Assembly (NCBI RefSeq): GCF_000003605.2 | Contig: NW_003148188.1 | Location: 1 to 46,838 of the forward strand | DNA from: Saccoglossus kowalevskii | Lineage: Eukaryota; Hemichordata; Enteropneusta; Harrimaniidae | Direction: 5' to 3' | DNA: 46,838 bases | Shown: positions 1 through 8,954 of the stretch, one piece after another | Layout of the letters: each line of letters begins with the position of its first letter | How positions within the stretch are numbered: position 1 is the first letter of the stretch | Made by a program: the position numbers and the translations under genes | Notes under the pieces: generated by a model | What the model saw: the letters and a program-made list of their open reading frames with translations, nothing else | Database searches by the model: none | Told to the model about the DNA's origin: nothing

Positions 1-7
1 TCATCAT
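1..7. other. Seven non-repeat bases at the left edge
   Basis: The first seven bases, TCATCAT, do not fit the end of the preceding monomer, where AATTATATT or a near variant would be expected. From base 8 (GATTGG) the repeat is regular. This may be the true array edge, but it is too short to call and may equally be end-of-contig noise. Confidence 0.5.
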
Positions 8-157
8 GATTGGTACACCTCATAGATTCTAGGCGTTAGTGGAGTGAATTATATTGATTGGTACACCTCATATATTCTAGATGTTAGTGGAGTGAATAAT
101 ATTGATTGGTACACCTCATAGATTCTAGGCGTTAGTGGAGTGAATTATATTGATTGG

Positions 158-181
158 AACACCTCATAGATTCTAGGTGTT
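158..181 (+). other. Internal dyad in a GGTGTT-type monomer
   Basis: Bases 158-163 (AACACC) are the exact reverse complement of 176-181 (GGTGTT). Inside them TAGA at 167-170 is the reverse complement of TCTA at 172-175, with TCA at 164-166 unpaired on one side. Every GGTGTT monomer has this nested dyad. GGCGTT monomers have one mismatch in the outer arm. The 45-bp ATCGATTC units lose the inner arm. It could form a short hairpin or bind a dimeric protein, but neither is shown by sequence alone. Confidence 0.7.
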
Positions 182-247
182 AGTGGAGTGAATTATATTG
201 ATTTGAACACCTCATAGATTCTAGGCGTGAGTGGAGTGAATTATATT

Positions 248-295
248 GATTGGAACACCTCATAGATTCTAGGCGTTAGTGGAGTGAATTATATT
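248..295 (+). repeat. Reference monomer, commonest 48-bp form
   Basis: This copy serves as the reference for the variants named in other entries, counted from G of GATTGG as position 1. Diagnostic sites are: position 2 (A, or T in GTTTGG units); position 7 (A in GGAAC, T in GGTAC); position 12 (C in ACACC, T in ACACT); positions 14-15 (CA, or CG in CTCGTAG); position 18 (G in CATAG, T in CATAT); positions 27-28 (CG, TG or CA); position 30 (T in GTTAG, G in GTGAG); positions 43-44 (TA in AATTATATT, AT in AATAATATT); and position 48 followed by G (TG, or CG in ATCGATT). Runs of linked variants at these sites define the composite repeats. Confidence 0.95.
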
Positions 296-689
296 GATTG
301 GAACACCTCATAGATTCTAGGCGTTAGTGGAGTGAATAATATTGATTGGAACACCTCATAGATTCTAGGCGTTAGTGGAGTGAATTATATTGATTGGTAC
401 ACCTCATAGATTCTAGGCGTTAGTGGAGTGAATTATATTGATTGGAACACCTCATAGATTCTAGGCGTTAGTGGAGTGAATTATATTGATTGGAACACTT
501 CATAGATTCTAAGTGTTAGTGGAGTGAATTATATTGATTTGAACACCTCGTAGATTCTAGGCGTTAGTGGAGTGAATTATATTGATTGGTACACCTCATA
601 GATTCTAGGCGTTAGTGGAGTGAATTATATTGATTGGAACACCTCGTAGATTCTAGGCGTTAGTGGAGTGAATTATATTGATTGGTACA

Positions 690-1715
690 CCTCATAGATT
701 CCAGGTGTTAGTGGAGTGAATAATATTGATTGGAACACCTCATAGATTCTAGGCGTTAGTGGAGTGAATTATATTGATTGGTACACCTCATAGATTCTAG
801 GTGTTAGTGGAGTGAAATATATTGATTGGAACACCTCATAGATTCTAGGTGTTAGTGGAGTGAATTATATTGATTGGAACACCTCATAGATTATCGGCGT
901 TAGTGGAGTGAATTATATTGATTGGAACACCTCATAGATTCTAGGCGTTAGTGGAGTGAATAATATCGATTGGAACACCTCATATATTCTAGGTGTTAGT
1001 GGAGTGAATTATATTGATTGGAACACTTCATAGATACTAGGTGTTAGTGGAGTGAATTATATTGATTGGAACACCTCGTAGATTCTAGGCGTTAGTGGAG
1101 TGAATTATATTGATTGGTACACCTCATAGATTCTAGGTGTTAGTGGAGTGAATTATATTGATTGGAACACCTCATAGATTCTAGGCGTTAGTGGAGTGAA
1201 TAATATTGATTGGAACACCTCATAGATTCTAGGCGTTAGTGAGAGTGAATTATATTGATTGGTACACCTCATAGATTCTAGGTGTTAGTGGAGTGAATTA
1301 TATTGATTGGAACACCTCATAGATTCTAGGCGTTAGTGGAGTGAATAATATTGATTGGAACACCTCATAGATTCTAGGCGTTAGTGGAGTGAATTATATT
1401 GATTGGTACACCTCATAGATTCTAGGTGTTAGTGGAGTGAATTATATTGATTGGAACACCTCATAGATTCTAGGTGTTAGTGGAGTGAATTATATTGATT
1501 GGAACACCTCATAGATTATCGGCGTTAGTGGAGTGAATTATATTGATTGGAACACCTCATAGATTCTAGGCGTTAGTGGAGTGAATAATATCGATTGGAA
1601 CACCTCATATATTCTAGGTGTTAGTGGAGTGAATTATATTGATTGGAACACTTCATAGATACTAGGTGTTAGTGGAGTGAATTATATTGATTGGAACACC
1701 TCGTAGATTCTAGGT
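690..1715 (+). repeat. 13-unit composite repeat, 625-bp spacing, two copies
   Basis: Bases 690-1,090 recur at 1,315-1,715. Matched landmarks are the ATTATCGG unit (890 and 1,515) and the TCGATT unit followed by CATATATTC, ACACTTC and GATACTAGG (966 and 1,591). The spacing is 13 monomers plus one base. The extra base is an inserted A in GTGAGAGTG near 1,240, between the matched parts. One visible difference is AAATAT near 815 against AATTAT near 1,440. The match ends near 1,090, where the first copy continues with GGCGTT and GGTAC and the second with GGTGTT and GGAAC. Confidence 0.88.
920..1063 (+). repeat. Recurrent three-unit cassette (AATAATATCGATT, CATATATTC, ACACTTC)
   Basis: Three consecutive monomers carry linked diagnostic changes. 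The first ends AATAATAT, the second begins CGATTGG and contains CATATATTCTAGGTG, and the third contains GAACACTTCATAGAT. This order recurs in well over twenty places, for example near 1,590, 2,260, 7,850, 9,140, 10,005, 12,725, 17,945, 18,950, 28,345, 31,725, 35,030, 40,135 and 42,195. The third unit has two subtypes, GATACTAGG and GATTCTAGG. Because independent mutation would scatter these variants, the cassette is evidence that amplification acts on multi-monomer blocks. Confidence 0.88.
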
Positions 1716-1939
1716 GTTAGTGGAGTGAATTATATTGATTGGAACACCTCATAGATTCTAGGCGTTAGTGGAGTGAGTTATATTGATTGGAACACCTCAT
1801 AGATTCTAGGCGTTAGTGGAGTGAATTATATTGATTGGAACACCTCATAGATTCTAGGTGTTAGTGGAGTGAATTATATTGATTGGAACACCTCATAGAT
1901 TCTAGGCGTTAGTGGAGTGAATAATATCGATTGGAACAC

Positions 1940-2780
1940 CTCATATATTCTAGGTGTTAGTGGAGTGAATTATATTGATTGGAACACTTCATAGATTCTA
2001 GGCGTTTGTGGAGTGAATTATATTGATTGGAACACTTCATAGATTCTAGGCGTGAGTGGAGTGAATTATATTGATTGGAACACTTCATAGATTCTAGGCG
2101 TTAGTGGAGTGAATTATATTGATTGGAACACTTCATAGATTCTAGGCATTAGTGGAGTGAATTATATTGATTGGAACACCTCATAGATTATCGGTGTTAG
2201 TGGAGTGAATTATATTGATTGGAACACCTCATAGATTCTAGGCGTTAGTGGAGTGAATAATATCGATTGGAACACCTCATATATTCTAGGTGTTAGTGGA
2301 GTGAATTATATTGATTGGAACACTTCATAGATACTAGGTGTTAGTGGAGTGAATTATATTGATTAGAACACCTCGTAGATTCTAGGTGTTAGTGGAGTGA
2401 ATTATATTGATTGGAACACCTCATAGATTCTAGGCGTTAGTGGAGTGAATTATATTGATTGGAACACCTCATAGATTCTAGGCGTTAGTGGAGTGAATTA
2501 TATTGATTGGAACACTTCATAGATTCTAGGCGTTAGTGGAGTGAATTATATTGATTGGAACAATTCATAGATTCTAGGCATTAGTGGAGTGAATTATATT
2601 GATTGGAACACTTCATAGATTCTAGGCGTTAGTGGAGTGAATTATATTGATTGGAACACTTCATAGATTCTAGGCGTGAGTGGAGTGAATTATATTGATT
2701 GGAACACCTCATAGATTCTAGGCGTTAGTGGAGTGAATTATATTGTTTGGAACACATCGATTCTAGGCGTTAGTGGAGTG
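1940..2780 (+). repeat. Segment shared with 17,622-18,462 (offset 15,682)
   Basis: Landmarks agree at one constant offset with no net indel: the rare GGCGTTTGTGG unit (2,001 and 17,683), the TCGATT unit (2,263 and 17,945), GATTAGAAC followed by CTCGTAG (2,361 and 18,043), and the 45-bp GTTTGG unit (2,745 and 18,427). The block also holds AACAATTCATAG with GGCATTAG. The left edge is blurred by substitutions. The right edge is near 2,780, where this copy has AATATTATT and the other AATTATATT. A shorter further copy of its first part, offset 1,479, lies at about 3,460-3,760. Confidence 0.85.
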
Positions 2781-2789
2781 AATATTATT
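2745..2789 (+). repeat. 45-bp monomer variant, GTTTGG...ACACATCGATTC
   Basis: This monomer is 45 bp. It has GTTTGG in place of GATTGG, and ACACATCGATTC replaces the longer ACACCTCATAGATTC, a net loss of three bases. The two changes almost always travel together. The class recurs dozens of times, for example at 3,984, 5,270, 8,523, 10,584, 13,017, 15,600, 18,427 and 19,432, and accounts for the minus-three steps in the composite periods. A subclass reads GTTTAGAAC. Confidence 0.93.
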
Positions 2790-2814
2790 GATTGGAACAC
2801 CTCATAGATTCTAG

Positions 2815-3300
2815 GCGTTAGTGGAGTGAATAATATTGATTGGAACACCTCATAGATTCTAGGCGTTAGTGGAGTGAATTATATTGATTGGAACACCTCA
2901 TAGATTCTAGGCGTTAGTGGAGTGAATTATATTGATTGGTACACCTCATAGATTCTAGGCGTTAGTGGAGTGAATTATATTGATTGGAACACCTCGTAGA
3001 TTCTAGGCGTTAGTGGAGTGAATTATATTGATTGGTACACCTCATAGATTCCAGGTTTTAGTGGAGTGAATTATATTGATTGGAACACCTCATAGATTCT
3101 AGGCGTTAGTGGAGTGAATAATATTGATTGGAACACCTCATAGATTCTAGGCGTTATTGAAGTGAATTATATTGATTGGTACACCTCATAGATTCTAGGT
3201 GTTAGTGGAGTGAAATATATTGATTGGAACACCTCATAGATTCTAGGTGTTAGTGGAGTGAATTATATTGATTGGAACACCTCATAGATTATCGGCGTTA
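2815..3300 (+). repeat. Segment shared with 5.63-6.11 kb and 41.65-42.13 kb
   Basis: Two rare variants, GATTCCAGGTTTTAG (3,047) and GGCGTTATTG (around 3,151), recur in the same relation at 5,861 and 5,965 (offset 2,814), and again at 41,881 and 41,985 (offset 36,020 from the middle copy). In each copy they are followed by the GGTAC, AAATAT and ATTATCGG units. This copy has GTTATTGAAG where the others have GTTATTGGAG. It runs into the irregular stretch at 3,341. Confidence 0.85.
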
Positions 3301-3340
3301 GTGGAGTGAATTATATTGATTGCAACACCTCATAGATTCT

Positions 3341-3482
3341 AGCGTTAGTGAGTGAATAATATTGATTGGAACACCTCATATATTCTAGTGTAGTGAGTGA
3401 ATTATATTGATTGAACACTTCATAGATACTAGTGTTAGTGGAGTGAATTATATTGATTGGAACACTTCATAGATTCTACGGC
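3341..3482 (+). other. Cluster of single-base losses, probable uncorrected sequence
   Basis: Within about 140 bases the repeat shows AGCG for AGGCG, GTGAGTG for GTGGAGTG (twice), AGTG for AGGTG (twice), GTAG for GTTAG, TTGAAC for TTGGAAC, and one gain, ACGGCG for AGGCG. That is seven losses and one gain, nearly all in two-base runs. Most of the array has none. The stretch lies exactly where the sequence switches from a copy of the 5.9-6.1 kb segment to a copy of the 2.0-2.3 kb segment. It looks like raw long-read sequence at an assembly join, though a real degenerate junction is possible. Confidence 0.75.
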
Positions 3483-3674
3483 GTTTGTGGAGTGAATTAT
3501 ATTGATTGGAACACTTCATAGATTCTAGGCGTGAGTGGAGTGAATTATATTGATTGGAACACTTCATAGATTCTAGGCGTTAGTGGAGTGAATTATATTG
3601 ATTGGAACACTTCATAGATTCTAGGCATTAGTGGAGTGAATTATATTGATTGGAACACCTCATAGATTATCGGT

Positions 3675-4548
3675 GTTAGTGGAGTGAATTATATTGATTG
3701 GAACACCTCATAGATTCTAGGCGTTAGTGGAGTGAATAATATCGATTGGAAGACCTCATATATTCTAGGTGTTAGTGGAGTGAATTATATTGATTGGAAC
3801 ACTTCATAGATTCTAGGCGTTAGTGGAGTGAATTATATTGATTGGAACACTTCATAGATTCTAGGCGTGAGTGGAGTGAATTATATTGATTGGAACACTT
3901 CATAGATTCTAGGCGTTAGTGGAGTGAATTATATTGATTGGAACACCTCATAGATTCCAGGCGTTAGTGGAGTGAATTATATTGTTTGGAACACATCGAT
4001 TCTAGGCGTTAGTGGAGTGAATTATATTGATTGGAACACCTCATAGATTCTAGGCGTTAGTGGAGTGAATAATATTGATTGGAACACCTCATAGATTCTA
4101 GGCGTTAGTGGAGTGAATTATATTGATTGGAACACTTCATAGATTCTAGGCGTGAGTGGAGTGAATTATATTGTTTGGAACACATCGATTCTAGGTGTTA
4201 GTGGAGTGAATTATATTGATTGGAACACTTCATAGATTCTAAGTGTTAGGGGAGTGAATTATATTGATTTGAACACCTCATAGATTCTAGGCGTTAGTGG
4301 GGTGAATTATATTGATTGGAACACCTCATATATTCTAGGCGTTAGTGGAGTGAATAATATTGATTGGAACACCTCATAGATTCTAGGCGTTAGTGGAGTG
4401 AATTATATTGATTGGTACACCTCATAGATTCTAGGCGTTAGTGGAGTGAATTATATTGATTGGAACACCTCGTAGATTCTAGGCGTTAGTGGAGTGAATT
4501 ATATTGATTGGTACACCTCATAGATTCTAGGTGTTAGTGGAGTGAATA
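3675..4548 (+). repeat. Segment shared with 30,565-31,438 (offset 26,890)
   Basis: Rare landmarks coincide at one offset: GGAAGACCTCATATATTC (3,749 and 30,639) and GTTAGTGGGGTG (near 4,293 and 31,183). All intervening variants read agree, except GTTAGGGGAG near 4,249 against GTTAGTGGAG. The left limit is ATTATCGGTG here against GATTCTAGGTG there. The right limit is AATAATATT here against AATTATATT there. The GGAAGACC variant occurs a third time at 43,930, where the same segment is found again. Confidence 0.88.
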
Positions 4549-5738
4549 ATATTGATTGGAACACCTCATAGATTCTAGGCGTTAGTGGAGTGAATTATAT
4601 TGATTGGAACACCTCATAGATTCTAGGCGTTAGTGGAGTGAATAATATTGATTGGAACATCTCATAGATTCTAGGCGTTAGTGGAGTGAATAATATCGAA
4701 TGGAACACCTCATATATTCTAGGTGTTAGTGGAGTGAATTATATTGATTGGAACACTTCATAGATTCTAGGTGTTAGTGGAGTGAATTCTATTGATTGGA
4801 ACACCTCATAGATTCTAGGTGTTAGTGGAGTGAATTATATTGATTGGAACACCTCATAGATTCTAGGCGTTAGTGGAGTGAATAATATCGATTGGAACAC
4901 CTCATAGATTCTAGGTGTTAGTGGAGAGAATTATATTGATTGGAACACCTCATAGATTCTAGGCGTTAGTGGAGTGAATATTATCGATTGGAACACCTCA
5001 TATATTCTAGGTGTTTGTGGAGTGAATTATATTGATTGGAACACTTCATATATTCTAGGTGTTAGTGGAGTGAATTATATTGATTGGAACACATCGATTC
5101 TAGGCGTTAGTGGAGTGAATTATATTGATTGGAACACCTCATAGATTCTAGGCGTTAGTGGAGTGAATAATATTGATTGGAACACCTCATAGATTCTAGG
5201 CGTTAGTGGAGTGAATTATATTGATTGGAACACTTCATAGATTCTAGGCGTGAGTGGAGTGAATTATATTGTTTGGAACACATCGATTCTAGGTGTTAGT
5301 GGAGTGAATTATATTGATTGGAACACTTCATAGATTCTAAGTGTTAGTGGAGTGAATTATATTGATTTGAACACCTCATAGATTCTAGGCGTTAGTGGGG
5401 TGAATTATATTGATTGGAACACCTCATATATTCTAGGCGTTAGTGGAGTGAATAATATTGATTGGAACACCTCATAGATTCTAGGCGTTAGTGGAGTGAA
5501 TTATATTGATTGGTACACCTCATAGATTCTAGGCGTTAGTGGAGTGAATTATATTGATTGGAACACCTCGTAGATTCTAGGCGTTAGTGGAGTGAATTAT
5601 ATTGATTGGTACACCTCATAGATTCTAGGTGTTAGTGGAGTGAATAATATTGATTGGAACACCTCATAGATTCTAGGCGTTAGTGGAGTGAATTATATTG
5701 ATTGGAACACCTCATAGATTCTAGGCGTTAGTGGAGTG
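3990..5738 (+). repeat. 23-unit composite repeat, 1,098-bp spacing, tandem
   Basis: Copy one starts near 3,990 and copy two at 5,088; they match to 4,640 and 5,738. Landmarks are ACATCGATTC (3,993 and 5,091), then GTTTGG with GGTGTT, GATTCTAAGTG, GATTTGAAC, and GTTAGTGGGGTG (from GCGTT at 4,291 and 5,389). The period is 23 monomers less six bases, explained by two 45-bp units. The copies end where the first has AATAATATT and the second AATTATATT. Confidence 0.87.
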
Positions 5739-6170
5739 AATTATATTGATTGGTACACCTCATAGATTCTAGGCGTTAGTGGAGTGAATTATATTGATTG
5801 GAACACCTCGTAGATTCTAGGCGTTAGTGGAGTGAATTATATTGATTGGTACACCTCATAGATTCCAGGTTTTAGTGGAGTGAATTATATTGATTGGAAC
5901 ACCTCATAGATTCTAGGCGTTAGTGGAGTGAATAATATTGATTGGAACACCTCATAGATTCTAGGCGTTATTGGAGTGAATTATATTGATTGGTACACCT
6001 CATAGATTCTAGGTGTTAGTGGAGTGAAATATATTGATTGGAACACCTCATAGATTCTAGGTGTTAGTGGAGTGAATTATATTGATTGGAACACCTCATA
6101 GATTATCGGCGTTAGTGGAGTGAATTATATTGATTGGAACACCTCATAGATTCTAGGCGTTAGTGGAGTG
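5641..6170 (+). repeat. Segment shared with 41,661-42,190 (offset 36,020)
   Basis: This is one of the most widely separated matches in the window. The order of variants is the same in both: AATAATATT, GGCGTT units, GGTAC, CTCGTAG, GGTAC with GATTCCAGGTTTTAG, GGCGTTATTGG, GGTAC with GGTGTT and AAATAT, then ATTATCGG. It ends at 6,173, where this copy reads AATTATATT and the other AATAATATC. Confidence 0.87.
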
Positions 6171-6563
6171 AATTATATTGATTGGAACACCTCATAGATT
6201 CTAGGTGTTAGTGGAGTGAATTATATTGATTGGAACACCTCGTAGATTCTAGGTGTTAGTGGAGTGAATTATATTGATTGGAACACCTCATAGATTCTAG
6301 GTGTTAGTGGAGTGAATAATATTGATTGGAACATCTCATAGATTCTAGGTGTTAGTGGAGTGAATTATATTGATTGGAACACCTCATAGATTCTAGGCGT
6401 TAGTGGAGTGAATTATATTGATTGGAACACCTCATAGATTCTAGGTGTTAGTGGAGTGAATTATATTGATTGGAACACCTCATAGATTCTAGGTGTTAGT
6501 GGAGTGAATTATATTGATTGGAACACCTCATAGATTCTAGGTGTTAGTGGAGTGAATTATATT

Positions 6564-6798
6564 GATTGGAACAATTCATAGATTCTAGGCGTGAGTGGAG
6601 TGAATTATATTGTTTAGAACACATCGATTCTAGGCGTTAGTGGAGTGAATTATATTGATTGGAACACCTCATAGATTCTAGGTGTTAGTGGAGTGAATGA
6701 TATTGATTTGAACACCTCATAGATTCTAGGCGTGAGTGGAGTGAATTATATTGATTGGAACACCTCAGATTCTAGGCGTTAGTGGAGTGAATTATATT
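6564..6798 (+). repeat. Five-unit module with 45-bp GTTTAG and 46-bp CTCAGATTC monomers
   Basis: The units in order are: AACAATTCATAG with GGCGTGAG (6,564); a 45-bp GTTTAGAACACATCG unit (6,612); GGTGTT with GAATGATATT (6,657); GATTTGAAC with GGCGTGAG (6,705); and a 46-bp unit with CTCAGATTC (6,753). The GTTTAG unit occurs at eight places: 6,612, 21,577, 23,728, 25,776, 27,015, 33,598, 37,372 and 38,753. In most of them much of this order is kept. The copy near 27,015 has CTCAAATTC in the 46-bp unit, and the copy at 21,577 runs into other units. Confidence 0.88.
6753..6798 (+). repeat. 46-bp monomer variant with CTCAGATTC
   Basis: The unit lacks two bases, so CTCATAGATTC becomes CTCAGATTC. 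The same 46-bp form lies near 23,880, 24,692, 25,928, 33,750, 37,524 and 38,905, and with one more change near 36,043 (GAACTCCTCAGATTC). Its repeated presence shows that a length change not divisible by three has been amplified. Confidence 0.9.
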
Positions 6799-8954
6799 GA
6801 TTGGAACACCTCATAGATTCTAGGTGTTAGTGGAGTGAATTATATTGATTGGAACACCTCATAGATTCTAGGTGTTAGTGGAGTGAATTATATTGATTGG
6901 AACACCTCATAGATTCTAGGCGTTAGTGGAGTGAATAATATTGATTGGAACACCTCATATATTCTATGTGTTAGTGGAGTGAATTATATTGATTGGAACA
7001 CTTCATAGATTCTAGGCGTTAGTGGAGTGAATTATATTGATTGGAACACCTCATAGATTCTAGGTGTTAGTGGAGTGAATTATATTGATTGGAACACCTT
7101 ATAGATTCTAGGCGTTAGTGGAGTGAATTATATTGTTTGGAACACATCGATTCTAGGCGTTAGTGGAGTGAATTATATTGATTGGAAAACCTCATAGATT
7201 CTAGATGTTAGTGGAGTGAATTATATTGATTGGAACACCTCATAGATTCTAGGCGTTAGTGGAGTGAATTATATTGATTGGAACACCTAATAGATTCTAG
7301 GTGTTAGTGGAGTGAATTATATTGATTGGAAACAACTCATAGATTCTAGTGTTAGTGGAGTGAATTATATTGATTGGAACACCTCATAGATTCTAGGCGT
7401 TAGTGGAGTGAATTATATTGATTGGAACACCTCATAGATTCTAGGCGTTAGTGGAGTGAATTATATTGATTGGAACACCTCATAGATTCTAGGCGTTAGT
7501 GGAGTGAATAATATTGATTGGAACACCTCATAGATTCTAGGCATTAGTGGAGTGAATTATATTGATTGGTACACCTCATAGATTCTAGGCGTTAGTGGAG
7601 TGAATTATATTGATTGGAACACCTCATAGATTCTAGGCGTTAGTGGAGTGAATAATATTGATTGGAACACCTCATAGATTCTAGGCGTTAGTGGAGTGAA
7701 TTATATTGATTGGTACACCTCATAGATTCTAGGCGTTAGTGGAGTGAATTATATTGATTGGAACACCTCATAGATTCTAGGCGTTAGTGGAGTGAATAAT
7801 ATTGATTGGAACATCTCATAGATTCTAGGCGTTAGTGGAGTGAATAATATCGATTGGAACACCTCATATATTCTAGGTGTTAGTGGAGTGAATTATATTG
7901 ATTGGAACACTTCATAGATTCTAGGTGTTAGTGGAGTGAATTATATTGATTGGAACACCTCATAGATTCTAGGTGTTAGTGGAGTGAATTATATTGATTG
8001 GAACACCTCATAGATTCTAGGCGTTAGTGGAGTGAATAATATCGATTGGAACACCTCATAGATTTAGGTGTTAGTGGAGTGAATTATATTGATTGGAACA
8101 CCTCATAGATTCTAGGCGTTAGTGGAGTGAATATTATCGATTGGAACACCTCATATATTCTAGGTGTTAGTGGAGTGAATTATATTGATTGGAACACTTC
8201 ATATATTCTAGGTGTTAGTGGAGTGAATTATATTGATTGGAACACCTCATAGATTCTAGGCGTTAGTGGAGTGAATAATATCGATTGGAACACCTCATAT
8301 ATTCTAAGTGTTAGTGGAGTGAATTATATTGATTGGAACACTTCATAGATTCTAGGCGTTAGTGGAGTGAATTATATTGATTGGAACACTTAATAGATTC
8401 TAGGCGTGAGTGGAGCGAATTATATTGATTGGAACACTTCATAGATTCTAGGCGTTAGTGGAGTGAATTATATTGATTGGAACACCTCATAGATTCTAGG
8501 CGTTAGTGGAGTGAATTATATTGTTTGGAACACATCGATTCTAGGCGTTAGTGGAGTGAATTATATTGATTGGAACACCTCATAGATTCTAGGCGTTAGT
8601 GGAGTGAATAATATTGATTGGAACACCTCATAGATTCTAGGCGTTAGTGGAGTGAATTTTATTGATTGGAACACTTCATAGATTCTAAGTGTTAGTGGAG
8701 TGAATTATATTGATTTGAACACCTCGTAGATTCTAGGCGTTAGTGGAGTGAATTATATTGATTGGTACACCTCATAGATTCTAGGCGTTAGTGGAGTGAA
8801 TTATATTGATTGGAACACCTCGTAGATTCTAAGCGTTAGTGGAGTGAATTATATTGATTGGTACACCTCATAGATTCCAGGTGTTAGTGGCGTGAATAAT
8901 ATTGATTGGAACACCTCATAGATTTTAGGCGATAGTGGAGTGAATTATATTGAT

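Larger units (their letters stand above)
6560..7360 (+). repeat. Segment shared with 23.68-24.43 kb (offset 17,116, then 17,068)
   Basis: The AACAATTC unit (6,570 and 23,686) and GAATGATATT (6,695 and 23,811) match at offset 17,116. GGAAAACC (7,184 and 24,252) matches at 17,068. The 48-base step means one monomer (a GGTGTT unit near 7,050-7,100) is present here and absent there. Both copies then carry CTAGATG, CCTAATAG and AACAACTC units. Near 7,330 this copy has two further single-base irregularities, GGAAACAAC and CTAGTG. Confidence 0.85.

Noticed and set aside
248-295. Monomer built from two 24-bp half-repeats
   Set aside because: Aligning the two halves gives only chance-level matches, so I see no support for an internal duplication.
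2745-2789. Selection for multiples of three among length variants (45, 48, 51 bp)
   Set aside because: A 46-bp class has been amplified as well, and no frame is open, so the pattern has no coding explanation.
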